64,000 nucleotides of DNA from Lepidodermella squamata. Taxonomy: Eukaryota > Gastrotricha. Below are positions 11,293-23,259 of this stretch, piece after piece. The notes under the pieces were generated by a model. The model had not been told where the DNA came from, ran no database searches, and saw nothing but the letters and a program-made list of their open reading frames with translations. Made by a program: the position numbers and the translations under genes. Location: the NCBI GenBank assembly GCA_047495785.1, contig JBLDXI010000017.1:3410001-3474000 (forward strand), written 5' to 3'. Every line of letters begins with the position of its first letter. The stretch's first letter is position 1.

Positions 11293-14200
11293 GCTGTGGA
11301 GGTCGAATGGATTGCTTTGGATGAATTAATACCAATGAATTTCTTTCAATGTTAAACACGTTTTGTGACTAGAAAACAAGATATAGACATTGTAATCAGG
11401 TGCGTGATGCTTTTATTCTAGCGGATCGGTGTCAATCGCACTTGTAAGGTGCGACAACCTGACGCGCGCGGTCGCTCTCGAGAGGGCGAAATCGCTCCTG
11501 GGCGCTCTTGAGCGGAAATCAAGTCGCGCTCGGCAAACACGATTAGGACAGTGCCAAGTAGGGCTTGGTAGCGCACGCGCTCGATGATCAGCTAACCCGC
11601 ACCCTTCTACGTATCGAGCCACCCATCGACAAGCTGTGGCGGTGCGGAAGACGCGGCACAGCTGGGCAGCTAGCTAGGCAACGAGGCCATAAAATTCACT
11701 TGAGCATGTCGTGACAGCGATTAGCATAAAACACCACATAACAACCGGCGAGATCGTGAACGGCGTTGCCAATAAACGCCGCCAGGTGACGCGCGCCGCG
11801 CCCAAGACACGATGGACGAGCTAATCGCCTCTGTGCAAGGCCATAAACAAAAAGAAGGTGGCTTAAAAAACAGCAGATGCCAGCGCCGTAAACAGCAGCC
11901 ACTGGGCTTTATACCACGATGGTGCGCTCCTTTAATAATACTCAAGCAAAAGTGAGAAATAGCGATGCGCATGGTAGGCAGGCGAGGCGCGCGCGCTCAG
12001 AGCCTTGCGTGACGGCGCCAAAAACCGCCTGTGTCGCTCTGTGATCAGGGCGCGAGGAATCCACCTCCGCGGCTGATGACAGCGCGGCACCGGATCTGGC
12101 GGACTTTGAACGCGCAGAAAAATGAATGACAAGAAAGTCGGGTGCCAACTACATCACCCAAATAGACCCAATAATGCGATTTTGTGGCCGCTCCTACTGA
12201 TGTAGCGGCACTGCTGCCAGTCATGCACGTCACGGCAAGTTGAGAAGGATGAAATATAACCGAGAGATAGAGAGTTAGGATATGACTGGCGGTTGGTAGC
12301 TGGTATCGCGGCGTGCCATCGCAACGTTGCACAGGCAGCAACAGGAAGCAGTCTACGAGAAGCTGCACGCGGCGTTCTAGCAGAGGCTTCGCGCAATAAT
12401 TTGCATTTCTAATTTTACGTCTCGAGTCAAAACGGTGCATCGCGGGCGTGTTGTTCAGACTGCGGACCGGCCGCCGTGCTCATCGCTTCGCTTCAGCAGC
12501 AGCAGCGGCTGTAAGTTGAAGTTGCATCAAGGTGGCCGCGTGCTCATCATCATCATCATCACAGCAACAACTCGAATGCAACTATTAGTAGAGAGATATA
12601 CTACATTATTCGAGTATCCTCCTTAATTGAAAATTCACAACGGAATGCGCAGGCGAGGCGAGCAACAAAGATCATCATCGCCTGTGTGACTCAACGCGCA
12701 CCTATAGTAGTTTAGTATTTCGATAGGTAAACTCTATGGTAAAGTGAACTAATTCTGGATTCTGAATTCTGCGCTTTTGATAATAATTTATGTAAAGGCG
12801 AAATATTGAAGAATAGCGAAGCTCGACGAGCATGAAATTACTAATAATGACGGAGTTGTAAATCAGATAAGCTGAAGCTAAAATAGGTACTGGAGGCTGT
12901 AAAGATTCATGTCGACGTCAATTACATGTGACAATTTAAGAGCCCATTGCAAAATGGCTCTCACTTTTAAATTTAATTATTGCACGCGGTTCCAAAGATC
13001 GTCACCGCCGCTTGGCTGGGACCTTCGCGTGTCTTAGATAGATCTCGTGCGTGCAGGTGGGTGGACTGGATTTTGATGAAAATTAGCCCTTAGAAAAAGT
13101 TGAACAGTGACTAATAAATTGAATGGTAATTCATTTAGCCTATAGAAGTATAAACGCAAAAACGCATGCAATTTTCCATCTTAATGAAATCAACCATGCC
13201 CTTGCGAAAAACCTGTAAGTATTCAGGATCTTCGAAGTCAGCGAAAATGCAACTCATATGTAATAAATAGATATTATATGAACGATTTTATTCCTTGCAT
13301 CGGCAGTGATTTACCTGCGAGGCGAGCAAATCGCTGCAAAGTGATGTTATTAGCAGGTAGGTGATTTATGGACGCGAGCATTCGCGATTAAGCGCCGATT
13401 GGCCTTGCGAGTATGCGCTATTAGAGTCGCGTGCGATCGAGTGAGTGAGCTATTGAGAGGGTGTGATTTGCAATCTCTGTCAAGTAGACAAGCTCATCGT
13501 TGTCGTCGGCTGTAATTATCGACGGCCGAGTTGTTTGCAGAGACGGGCTCGCGGTCTCGCAGCGCGCGCGCACGCCTCTATTTATTTGGCATGCGCTGTG
13601 CCGCCGCGGCAAGACGACCCCGGCAACAAGATAGCGCGGCGGAAGTGTCGTCGTTCGCGATGCGCCTCGCCGCCGAGATACCGGAAGCGCCGAGTGGAGC
13701 GGTGGGAGTTGGAAATTGCTTTCAAATTAAAAGTTAAAGCTCTACCTGCCTCGCAAACACGCCGCGCGATATCGACTCGAGCAGGCCCCGAGTGAGTGTG
13801 TGCGATCAAAGACGCGCTAGCTCATCGCAGCAGCCCCGGAAGACACCGAACGACAAATATTTGTCGTCTCCGATGACGGCTACTGCTAATCAACTACTCG
13901 GCTCTAAATGCTTTACGATTCGATGACGAATGAAGGCACACTGCTGCCGAGTGTGGGCGAGTAATAGGCGAGCAGGTACGGCGCGAGGCGAGGCGGAACG
14001 CGCAACTCTGCGTGTAAAAATCAAGATTTACAACCCGCCGTTAATTTATTGGAAGTGCAACGTCGTAAATAAATTGGAGACGGCCAACGCAAGAATGCAC
14101 GTCACCTGGGCTAATTTATCGCGGCGCGGAAAAGACGGATTTGTGCTGCTATTTGAGCGAGCGGGCGCGGGCACTGGGCAGGTTGGCAGGTGGCGCGCAA

Positions 14201-17200
14201 ATCATCGACAAGTTAGTTGCTATACCCGCTACCGCACAAGTCAACCGCATGAGTGGAGTAAAGGGAGTGAGAGCGATTTTAATGCAGAGATGAGAGCGGT
14301 AGGCAATAAATTATGCACGGTGTCGTTGTGGACGCCTTGTTGCCATTAAAAGTCGATGGCTGCAGGTGGCGGTCTCGAATCCTCCTGACGGCGCGCCGAA
14401 CGTGTCGCGCGAGCACCTCGGGAGACGGCGATCTTCGAACAAAGAGAGCCGTCGCGATGACACCGCGCGCGCGCTTGAATATTCGAACAGGCACTAGCGC
14501 ATCATCGCAAAGATTATATGTGAATAATTAAACAAGATGTCAAAACGCACGCTCACATTGCGCGCATCAAATTGACAGTAGACTAGTGTCTCTTCGGCCG
14601 CACTTGATTCCTACCGCGCTCACAGCACACTCAGGTGGCGAGAGCGGGCGGGCGGGCGAATCTTCACCGAATCAAAACAACGTCGCCAATTGGCAAGGGA
14701 CGGCGTGCGTGATTGCGCGCCAAACTACCATAAAGTAGGCCTGCTATTACAGCTACTCCATACGGCAAGTTGTGTCAAAACATTAAAATTGCTCGAGTCG
14801 GCCAAAAGTCGTTGCCGCGCGCTCGCGACTGCTAAACACAAGGTGTGGCGTTAGATAGAGATAGAGAGAGAGACATCTTCGGCGATCGCTTTTCTCAGGC
14901 GCTGCGAGCGCGCGCGCGGAAAATAGGACAGCGGCACGCACAGGAAGACCTCGCACATCTACTGTTGTTATCATTTATTAATTGACAAATCAAGGCAAGT
15001 TAATGCCGCGCGCGCTCCAAGTGCCCGCTCGCTCACCGTTGGCAGAAGGCGGCGTTGTTGTCGTTAAGCCGCGACAAGCAACATCGCAACTTCTCACGCA
15101 TTGAAAAACAAAAAACGATGACCCATGCGCACGATCTGCAGTTGTTACTGGTTAAGACTTAAATAATATAATCAGTGATCAACTTTTTACACATTGGGGC
15201 AGTTTTAATGGTGTAACAGTACGATTATCAAAGAGAGTATCAGATTGGCTCATCAAAACAAAAAACCTAGACATGTGCGCATGAGCAATAATCATCGCCA
15301 GGCCTTTGAGCCGGAAACAAGCGAGAAGAATAGTAAAGAAGAAGAAATCGCGCTACCCTAGAAGCAGGCCTGATGCATTTGGGTGGATTCCCGGAAGGAA
15401 GGAAGGACGAGTATCGAACGAAGACTTTTTCGAAAGAAAAGATCTGGTCAGGAGCGCGTTTCGTTCGCGATCAAGCATGCGCATAAGAAGCAGCTGCAAT
15501 AAGTTGTTGAGGTGAAGTTGTTGAGAAGATGACACTCAAAGAGGCCATACCCTGCTGTAAAGATAAATCATCGTCATCGCAGATTCATCCGCGACAAGAA
15601 ATGAGAATAATTAGACACTTGGGCGGGCATCTAATCGCAGTGACACGGCGAGGCTCGTGATGAGAGATAATAACGCGCCGATAATAAGGTGATGATGATG
15701 ATGAGGACGACGACAACGACAACGAAGGGTAAGCAAAAGATGTGCTCGATCCGTGGCACAATGCGAGCTCGCCATCCGAATGAAGATGATGATGGCGATT
15801 ATCTCGCCGTGCGATTTACACCCTGCCCGCGCAGACTTAAGATTTAACATCACAACAAGTTGATATTTTAATTTAATATCATCTCTCCTTCCGCGATAAG
15901 ACACGGTGCCTCATCGAGTGTGAATACGCAAAAAGTTCGGCTTTATTGTTTTGAGCCTACAACTTAGCCGTGTCGTTATTCGCCGCAGTCAGTCTTAGCG
16001 CGTCCTAATAATGCCCAAGAAATGGACGCGTTTTATGTCGAATACATTTATTCGATATGTCATCTTGACAGCGTGTTGTTACCTCAAGGGAGACTTGTGT
16101 CTTTTTTCTAAAGTGACCCTACTATGATTAGAGATTGATTGAAAGAAAGAAATATCGCATTTTTTCGTTTTGGTCAGGTGATCCCTTACATGCATGATAA
16201 CATAACACTACGAGTTTCATAGATAAAGAACCTGACGCGTTGCGGAACTGGAACAACTGAAAAACTTATGTTTCACCCGGATAAATGGATCACAGGTCTA
16301 GTATACTGTATAATACAACAAAGCTAAATAGCTGAAGATTTTTTTGTGATGGGACATGCGGTGCGAGAGAAGGTGAAGGGAGAAGGACACGTGTCTCAAT
16401 CTCCACCAAATTATCGAGGCGTGTTAGTCAAACCACACGCGCCTCAAATATCAAGAAAAATTTCTGGCCTTCTCATCATCATCATCATCATGAGGGCAAT
16501 TACGGCAAGAAGCCATTCGAGTGTGCGCACTCAGATTGTTATTGTAGGCGATGATGAAGAGGTATTAGTATGTAGCTTCTTGTCTCGACAATCACGGCAG
16601 CAGCCCATTAGGTAAACCCAACGACGGCAAACGCTCCTATCTCTTATCTTCAAATCAGCGAAGCGTGCTTAGTGTAGACACACCTTGCCAAACATTGTGC
16701 CAAATGCAATCGATTTGCATCTTCGGTTCACCAATATGCTCAGTCACAGCGAAAAGCCTTTATAAAATGAAGATTCAACAATTTACCTATGCTGTATGAA
16801 TTGACCGTTCTAATGATACGTGTTACACCGTTGGTTGTGGTAAAAAAAAATGTATAATAAGCGTGATTTTTGTCACGCGCTCGTCCGCTTTCAGGTTCGA
16901 GCCCGTATTTTCACTCTTTGTCAATCTGCAAACCTGCAGCCGAAATCCGCTCCAAAATATCACCAGCTAAGCTCGCTTTGCTCGCTAAAATCATTACGCA
17001 TAGATTGAAATGTTGAACTTTTCCGAGTTATAGGGCAGTTGAATGTTGGTCATAAGTAGGCTCAAAACAGCTTCGATTTTGATCACGAGACACCGTACCA
17101 GCCGTACGGCTGGCCTTAGCTGAGCTGTGTGGTGTCGTGTGATTTTTAGGTCGCAAAAAATCACTCGAAGACCCGCTAACAGGCGTCTCTTTGAGCAATC

Positions 17201-17212
17201 ACTGATTACTTA
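11293..17212. other. Long gene-poor 5' flank of prospero
   Basis: Almost 6 kb with no supportable protein. The first 4 kb is rich in GCGCGC, CGCG and CTCGAG-type words and has short CAT, GA and CA runs (12540, 14870, 15690, 16480). The open frames are short, overlap on both strands, and look like products of high GC rather than genes. Likely contains the prospero promoter, 5' UTR exons and enhancers, as expected for a developmental regulator; that is inference. Confidence 0.45.
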
Positions 17213-18153
17213 CAGTAAAAGTTGTGTAAACCGGAATTTCTCTAAACCGGACGGATTTCAGTGGCTCATGCAGAAAGTGTGCACTTTACATTATACATTT
17301 TTCGTCTAAACTCTGTAAACCGGACTTTTCCTAATTCGGAGCGATTTTTAGACGTGGGAAGGTTAAAAAGTCCGGTTTAGACCATTTTCCCTTGTTTTTC
17401 GTCATCTTCAAAGCGCTTGGAACCCGGCTTTTCCGAGAGGTTAACTTTTCGTGTGCTTTATGAATGAGAGCTAAAGCTTGGGTGATCCACTGCGCCACCT
17501 CCGCTTATGAAATATGACGACGATTAACTCCTACTTTTTGTGAATAATTTTGGGAAACCACATTTCATTAGATAGATACTTGGTGCTATACGATATCACT
17601 TGTTACAAGGTCTAATTGATCGGTGATCTCAAGGTAAGGGATTGGGATTTTGGGTGTTTCAGGAACTTTCGCGAAGTCCATTGATGAAAGAATGCCGGTT
17701 AAATCGTTGGCCGAACCTAGCCGAAACATTTTTTTCGAAATAGTTCGGCCAGGATTTCAAAATATCGACGTTGTAAGCCGAATCCTAATAAAAAGTGTGG
17801 GTTCCGATATGAGGAATTAGTTCGGCCAAGCACGGCTATGTCAAAAATTGTTCGGCCGCGTTCGTCAATGTTTGACCACATCTCAAGACGTTTGGCCACG
17901 TTCGACCAGGCAAAACGTGCTTCGACTAGGTTCGGCCAATAAAATTATATCCGAACCTGGTGCCGATATGGGGCAGGAAATAAAGAATTTTAATTTCTCA
18001 AATCTGCTATTAACCGTGTCATAAATCTGAGCCCAAATTTAGACCTTGATTTCCTAAGCCGGACTTAGTCCGGTGGTCGTTTTGACCGGATTTGCTCTAA
18101 ACCGGACGATTTTGCCTGGCGCACTGCTAGTCGGGTTTACACGACTTTTACTG
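17213..18153. mobile_element. Non-autonomous pogo/Tigger-like DNA transposon
   Basis: Terminal inverted repeats start CAGTAAAAGT(T/C)GTGTAAACC at 17213 and at the reverse complement of 18153 (21 of 23 matching). Each end is flanked by TA (17211-17212 and 18154-18155), the target duplication of Tc1/mariner/pogo elements. Sub-terminal copies of TCTAAACCGGACG occur on both sides in inverted orientation. The 941-bp body has no intact transposase; its centre (17700-17940) carries many GTTCGGCC words. CAGT ends with AAACCGGA repeats are typical of the pogo branch. Confidence 0.7.
17700..17945. repeat. GTTCGGCC-rich repeated block inside the transposon
   Basis: The word GTTCGGCC/GTTTGGCC/GTTCGACC recurs about nine times at irregular spacing. 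May be a nested or locally expanded repeat. The open frame across it on the - strand looks like an artefact of the repeat. Confidence 0.5.
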
Positions 18154-18717
18154 TATATAAAATGAAATGTAATCTGTTGCTGCTTGTTTTTTACTGATTT
18201 TTCCGACAATAACAATATGAGAAAAAATCATCGTTTCGATATTAGCCAATAAAATTGTTGCCGAGCTTTTGTTATTCAAATTTCGTGAAAACGTGTCTCG
18301 CTGTTTATTCAATCACTGAGGTATTTATCGATGAATAATTAACGAGGTACTATAGGGGACTATGTCACAAGGCCATATGCTGAAAAGTGTTCCGGCGTTA
18401 TACTACATTTTTTTGAAGTGCTAGGAAACGAATCGACTAAATGCATGCTAGAAACGCCTTAACAGTTGGCATCTTAACTGAATTCGGCAAACGTCACGGG
18501 TGATATCAACTTCCGAGGCGCAGATTTATTGCAATTAACGAGCACGGTTTCAAGTGTAAATTGCTCCCATTTTTATTTATTAAATCTTGATAACGTTCTT
18601 ATCACCCTTCATTGTCCTTGGAAATTAGCGTCACCGGCATGCATTTTTCTGCGTTTTTATTCCAATGATTTGTTTACAAGGTGTGCGCATGTAGCTGGTT
18701 TGTACCCGAACAAAACA
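18154..18717. other. Flank upstream of the PPPAY membrane gene
   Basis: AT-rich with no separate gene seen. The frame of the next gene stays open upstream to 18529, so a longer N-terminus or an upstream exon is possible. Confidence 0.4.
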
Positions 18718-19169
18718 ATGGATTTATGGGTATCGTACAGTGCTATTATTATTTCGGGCTGTGTTGTCGGTCTTCTGGTCACGATGGCCGTGATCGCGCT
18801 AATTGCGGCGGCTTGCTGTCGAATCCGTTGTTTTGCCTCGAGTCGAAAACTCCACTATAATTCAATCTACGCGGCTCATCGTCGATACAGGAGACCTAAC
18901 TTGTACTGCTCAATGCCGCATCGCTCACCTAGGGTTAGCATTGACAATCAAGCCTATTCTCACAATAGGGGTAAGAGATTTTTACCATAAGGGGTGAATT
19001 CTCGTATATTTCAGAATTAGGCATGTTTTCACCAAGTCCAATGGGTGACTTCCAGCCACCCCCAGCATACATCGAAGTTATGAAAAACCATGATCTCCCA
19101 CCCAATCATGCGATAGTTATTGACAATGCTGATATGGCGACACAAATTGGCCCTGCTTATCCGGTATGA
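18718..19169 (+). CDS. Small single-pass membrane protein with PPPAY motif (Shisa/CYYR-like)
   Basis: Two exons, 18718-18970 and 19015-19169, joined in phase 1 across a 44-nt intron; 135 residues. A very short N-terminus is followed by a transmembrane segment (IIISGCVVGLLVTMAVIALI, about residues 9-32) running into a juxtamembrane Cys cluster AACCRIRC. The cytoplasmic tail contains Tyr-rich stretches and FQPPPAYIEV, a PPxY-type ligand for WW domains. Short TM, Cys cluster and PPxY together resemble Shisa/CYYR/WBP1-like adaptors that bind Nedd4-family ubiquitin ligases; this is architecture, not proven homology. AATAAA at 19200-19205 fits the poly(A) signal. The start is chosen as the ATG just before the TM; upstream in-frame codons also exist. 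Confidence 0.65.
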
Positions 19170-19463
19170 GCAAAAATACTGAGAGTTACGATAACATGGA
19201 ATAAATTTTATTCTTGTCAATGCGCCGTTATTTTTTACACAATATTATGTGATTTTTCGAGCCATCTTTTGCAAATAAACGTTTTCAATTTTTAAACAAG
19301 AAATTTTTATCACATTATTTCATTGAATGAGTTGATGGAACTACAAAATCTCAAGTACTTATAATAATAATATGTTTACAGCTTAATTTGATGTGAACGT
19401 GCGCAGCCACTCTTTTCAAGATATAACTATTACAATAATTAACAGCTAATCATCACAGCCGTC

Positions 19464-21376
19464 TCAATCTTCGTCCTGTTCCTCTTCTTCGGCTTCTTCA
19501 CCTTCTTCCTCGCCACCTTCTTCGTTCTGTTGCTGCTGAGCACGCAGAGCGGCCTCTTCCTCTGGGGTCGGATCGTCGATTTCAGTAATTTCAGGCCCGC
19601 TTGGATATTCATCCATTGGCGGTGGCGGTAATTCAGGCTGGAAATTGGTAGGTGAGTATTTAAGACCCCAGCCGATGTAAATGTTCTCGAATGACTTTTC
19701 GTATGAGAACGAATGAGCGCCAGGCCACAAGTTGGAGTCAACAACAGCGATCGCGTACTGTGGAATCAGCTTCGATGAAACGCGACCAGTCCAGGGCTGC
19801 GTGCCATCCATCGCCACGTCCTCGGCAACGGGGGTCAAGAGAGGCGGACCTTCTTCCTTCTGCGGTTCATCAGGCTCTTCTTTCTCCTCTTCGTCTTCCT
19901 CGTTGCCTTCGAATTCATCTTCGGCTTTCTGCGCCGGGTTCCACCAAACACAGCGGCCTTGTGGTAGAATATGCTGAGCAATGTGAACCCAAGATGCCAT
20001 ACCTGAGTCGGCCAACTCTTTCACTGGAATCGGCGTGTACTCGGGATTTTCGACGAACGAATCACGAGCGCCTCCCTCAGCCTCGGCCTCCTCTTCATCG
20101 CCTTCGTCCTGAGTGTAATAGCTCTGAGGAGCAACTTGGGTACCAGCGGTAATGCGCGCGATCTGGGCGCGGAGATAACTAGCTTCATTGCCGCCAAATG
20201 GAGGGTAGGAGATAACTGGAGCATCCAACCGACCGGTGAAAAACTTGCGAACTTTCCTAGCAACTTGAATGTGTACTGGAGAGGCTGGCGGAAGGCGAAC
20301 CCATGGCTTGCCGGCTAAAATAATAGAGATGTAATGTTATCCGTAAACTGACACTCTACAGCCAACTTACGCTCATTGCAGACAAAGTAAACTTTTTTAT
20401 TTGTGCCGGAGCCATTCTCCTCCTTCGGGATTTCCGGTGGGGCCTTCCATGTCGGTTTAGGTGGTTTGTCTTCTTCTTCGGCCTCGCCGTCAGTTTCTTG
20501 ATCTTTTTCGGGCTCCTTGTCACCTGCTTGAGCTTCCTCTTCCTCTTCTTCCTCAGGCTCTTGCTCTCCCTCTCGATATTCGACTTCAGCGACATAGTAG
20601 TTTTGCTCCGTGCCAAAGACCTTGCCCCAAAATCGAACCTTCTGCAGAGGATGTGTGTCTACTAGCTGTTTGAGAGCAAGCCAGACACGGTAAAGCTCTT
20701 CTCGGCCCAAGCCGATTCCAGCCTAAGTGATAAAAAGCAAAATAGAATATAGAAAGGCAAGACTTCAAAGCTATGCAATAATTACCTGTTCGAAGAAATA
20801 AACCAACTTCCACAGATTAGGAAGAGGAGTTTCTACACTGTCATCGACTTCGTCATCAGCAGCAACTTTCTAAATATTATGATAAGAAGCAATTGGTTGA
20901 TTCATTTGCTCAAATAATGATGACCAACGTATAAATTGCGCTGAACTTCTGAGAGAGCAACTTCAGTTGATACATCGGCTTTGTCGCGAAGTGTGTCTTT
21001 ATCTGGCATGTATTTAGTGCGCTTTAGCTCCTTGGAAATATCTTCGAATACATCTGGGACATTGTCGGGACGTTCCGACAGAATTTTGGTGAGAACTTTG
21101 GCCAAATGGTCATAGCTGATGAGGAAATATGAAATCAAGGTATTAAAGCGAAATAAACATATGTTTAAGTTTACAGATTTACGCCGCTATCGACCGATGA
21201 TTGCAGCAAAAAAGCCTTTGCATTGATGAACTCTTGTTGCTTTGATAATGGTTTGTCAACTCCAACACTATCAGGAACCAAATGTCCATTGGCTGGGGAT
21301 CTGGCCCCATTCGATGCTGTAAACAGGAGTATTGAAACGCCTATTCTGTTACGCCTATTTCATGTAACTTACCCAT
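19464..21376 (-). CDS. RSPH4A: Radial spoke head protein 4/6-like
   Basis: Six exons on the - strand: 21373-21376, 21175-21316, 20929-21115, 20786-20869, 20371-20722 and 19464-20314, phases matching, 539 residues. The first exon contributes only ATG plus one base. Diagnostic radial-spoke head stretches are present: [59 protein letters not shown], and near the C-terminus [13 protein letters not shown] and [10 protein letters not shown]. Between them are acidic Glu/Asp runs, also usual for the family, and the protein ends in a poly-Glu tail. By family it belongs to the head of the axonemal radial spoke, which relays central-pair signals to dynein. The first bases of the intron after exon 3 are GTTGGT, a weak donor. 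Its presence implies the organism builds motile axonemes. Confidence 0.93.
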
Positions 21377-23259
21377 TTTTATATCCTGCTTTCGGTGAAT
21401 TAACAATATGCTATTAAAATCTAGAATATCATCGTAAATCGAGCATTAATAAGCATTAATAAGTACAGGGAAGATATCAAGATATCAGTCAGCGCTTCGA
21501 TCACGATCACGATCACGATCCCGCATGGTGCCCAGGTGGCATTTCAACACTCTCAGCGAAGCCTACAAACGCCGTCGTAGCAGGATAGCTACCAGAAGAA
21601 TAGTTTGGAGAAACTGCTTTGTTTTTCGCCATGTCGTGTATGGATGGTTTGTTGCTAGGTACGCATCAGTTGTTATAATAATGCAAAAAATTCACAATCA
21701 TAAATTCATTAGGAGAAAAAGTTATATATAAAAAATCAAAACATCTTGTGATGATTTTTTTAATATTTTGGCGGGATTTTTTTCAGCCGAAAGTCATCGC
21801 GCCGACCGGTTTTCCGAGTTTTTCTTCCACCCATCTGAAACTAACCGGCTTGCTGGGCCGCACATGAACTGTTTCTAGTTTTGTGTTCCATTTAAGGTAC
21901 AGAAAGTACTGAACGGTATGAGTCTGGAATCTGGCCTATTCTTACTCCTAGCAAATCTGTTTTCAGTGAATGCGAGCTTAGAGCTTCAGTGAGTCAGCTT
22001 CTCTAGTCTATAGTCCCTAGTCAGTGGATCACTTAGATATGATGAACGATGAACAAATCCCTCGAAAATAATTATTTGATTTGAGGTGAATAGTGAGCAT
22101 GATTGAAATGAGCGTTATCTTCGAGTTTATCAGTCACGACACGAACACTAGCCTGTCCTGCCGTAACCTGACTGATCACCGTTGATGCAATTTGGAACCT
22201 CCTTCTCTGATCATTTTCAGCATTATGCTCATATCACCTTACTCCTGGAGGCAAGCTCTTAGAGCAAAGAATTCTGTTTATTATTTTAAGATCTCCTGTC
22301 TTTCCTGTAGAAGCTAGGAGTAGAGGCGCTAAGAGTGAAAACTACCGTCCGTTATCGCTACTATCGGTTTACCAAATTCACAGCATTTACTTGTATATAT
22401 GCTGAAATTTAGAGTAAAAAGTGGTGCTCGACTTAAGGGGTACTTAAAGAGGATTCTTTCTTCAAAAAGGGCTGTCCAGACTTCACAACCCCTTCGTACT
22501 ACCCTCTCTTGTTACTTAACAAATTCACGTCCGCGTTCAACAGAAGGAACTGTCTAACGGCTGGAATAATGATCACACATACAGCAGATCTCCTGTCTAC
22601 AGCATGCCTGAATTGCCTATCGAAATCAATAGCGAGAATGACTTTACACGTTTGAAGGAAGCTGCAGCAGATCGCGAGCATTGGAGGACGGTGGTGGAAC
22701 TCGCGGCCTCCCCTGCCATGCAGTGAAATGTTGACTAACATGAAACACTAATACTACTACTACTACTACAACTACGTCCGCGGAGAACTTTTCTTTATAC
22801 GCCAATGGCATTAGAATCGACATTTAGTAGTAAAATTGTTATTATGGCTAGTCGCAGATAGCATTTTTCGAATTTAAATCTACCTCTGAGCTAAAGGTAT
22901 GGCTATACTTGATTATTTGAATTAACAAAATGAAAAATAATAGCAAATGTAAACTTAAGAGCGTCGAACGAGATCACCGGCGGTGGGTGGCTCTTCGCTT
23001 GGCAAGGTTATCGCCGACCTTCCTGTGTCGAACAAGACCTTGGAGAGGAAAAATAAGCTATCCGTGTTTATATCCGATCGATCGTTTTTTATAATGATGG
23101 GCATGTTGAAACGTTACGTCGAAGTGCCCCTATGCTTCTGTCATTATTTGCTCTAACATTTTTTGCTATCCTAGCCGTTGGTCATATTTCTAACTGTTTA
23201 TCGTATAAGGAATTCTAATCGTCTTTATCGTTATATTGTTGTTCTAGGTTTTAAAATCG
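21377..23259. other. Divergent intergenic region between RSPH4/6-like and Nup133
   Basis: Holds a short ATCACG tandem near 21500 and an ACT run near 22745. The stretch 22955-23165 is open in one frame (GGSSLGKVIADLPVSN...) and could be an upstream Nup133 exon, since a splice-like TTGTTGTTCTAG precedes 23249. I could not close such a junction. Otherwise no gene seen. Confidence 0.4.

Noticed and set aside
12540-12563. CAT-run microsatellites (also near 3570, 15690 and 16480)
   Set aside because: Simple-sequence runs with no link to a gene; not worth separate entries.
17717-17899. - strand open frame inside the pogo-like element
   Set aside because: It runs through GTTCGGCC repeats and has no transposase motif.
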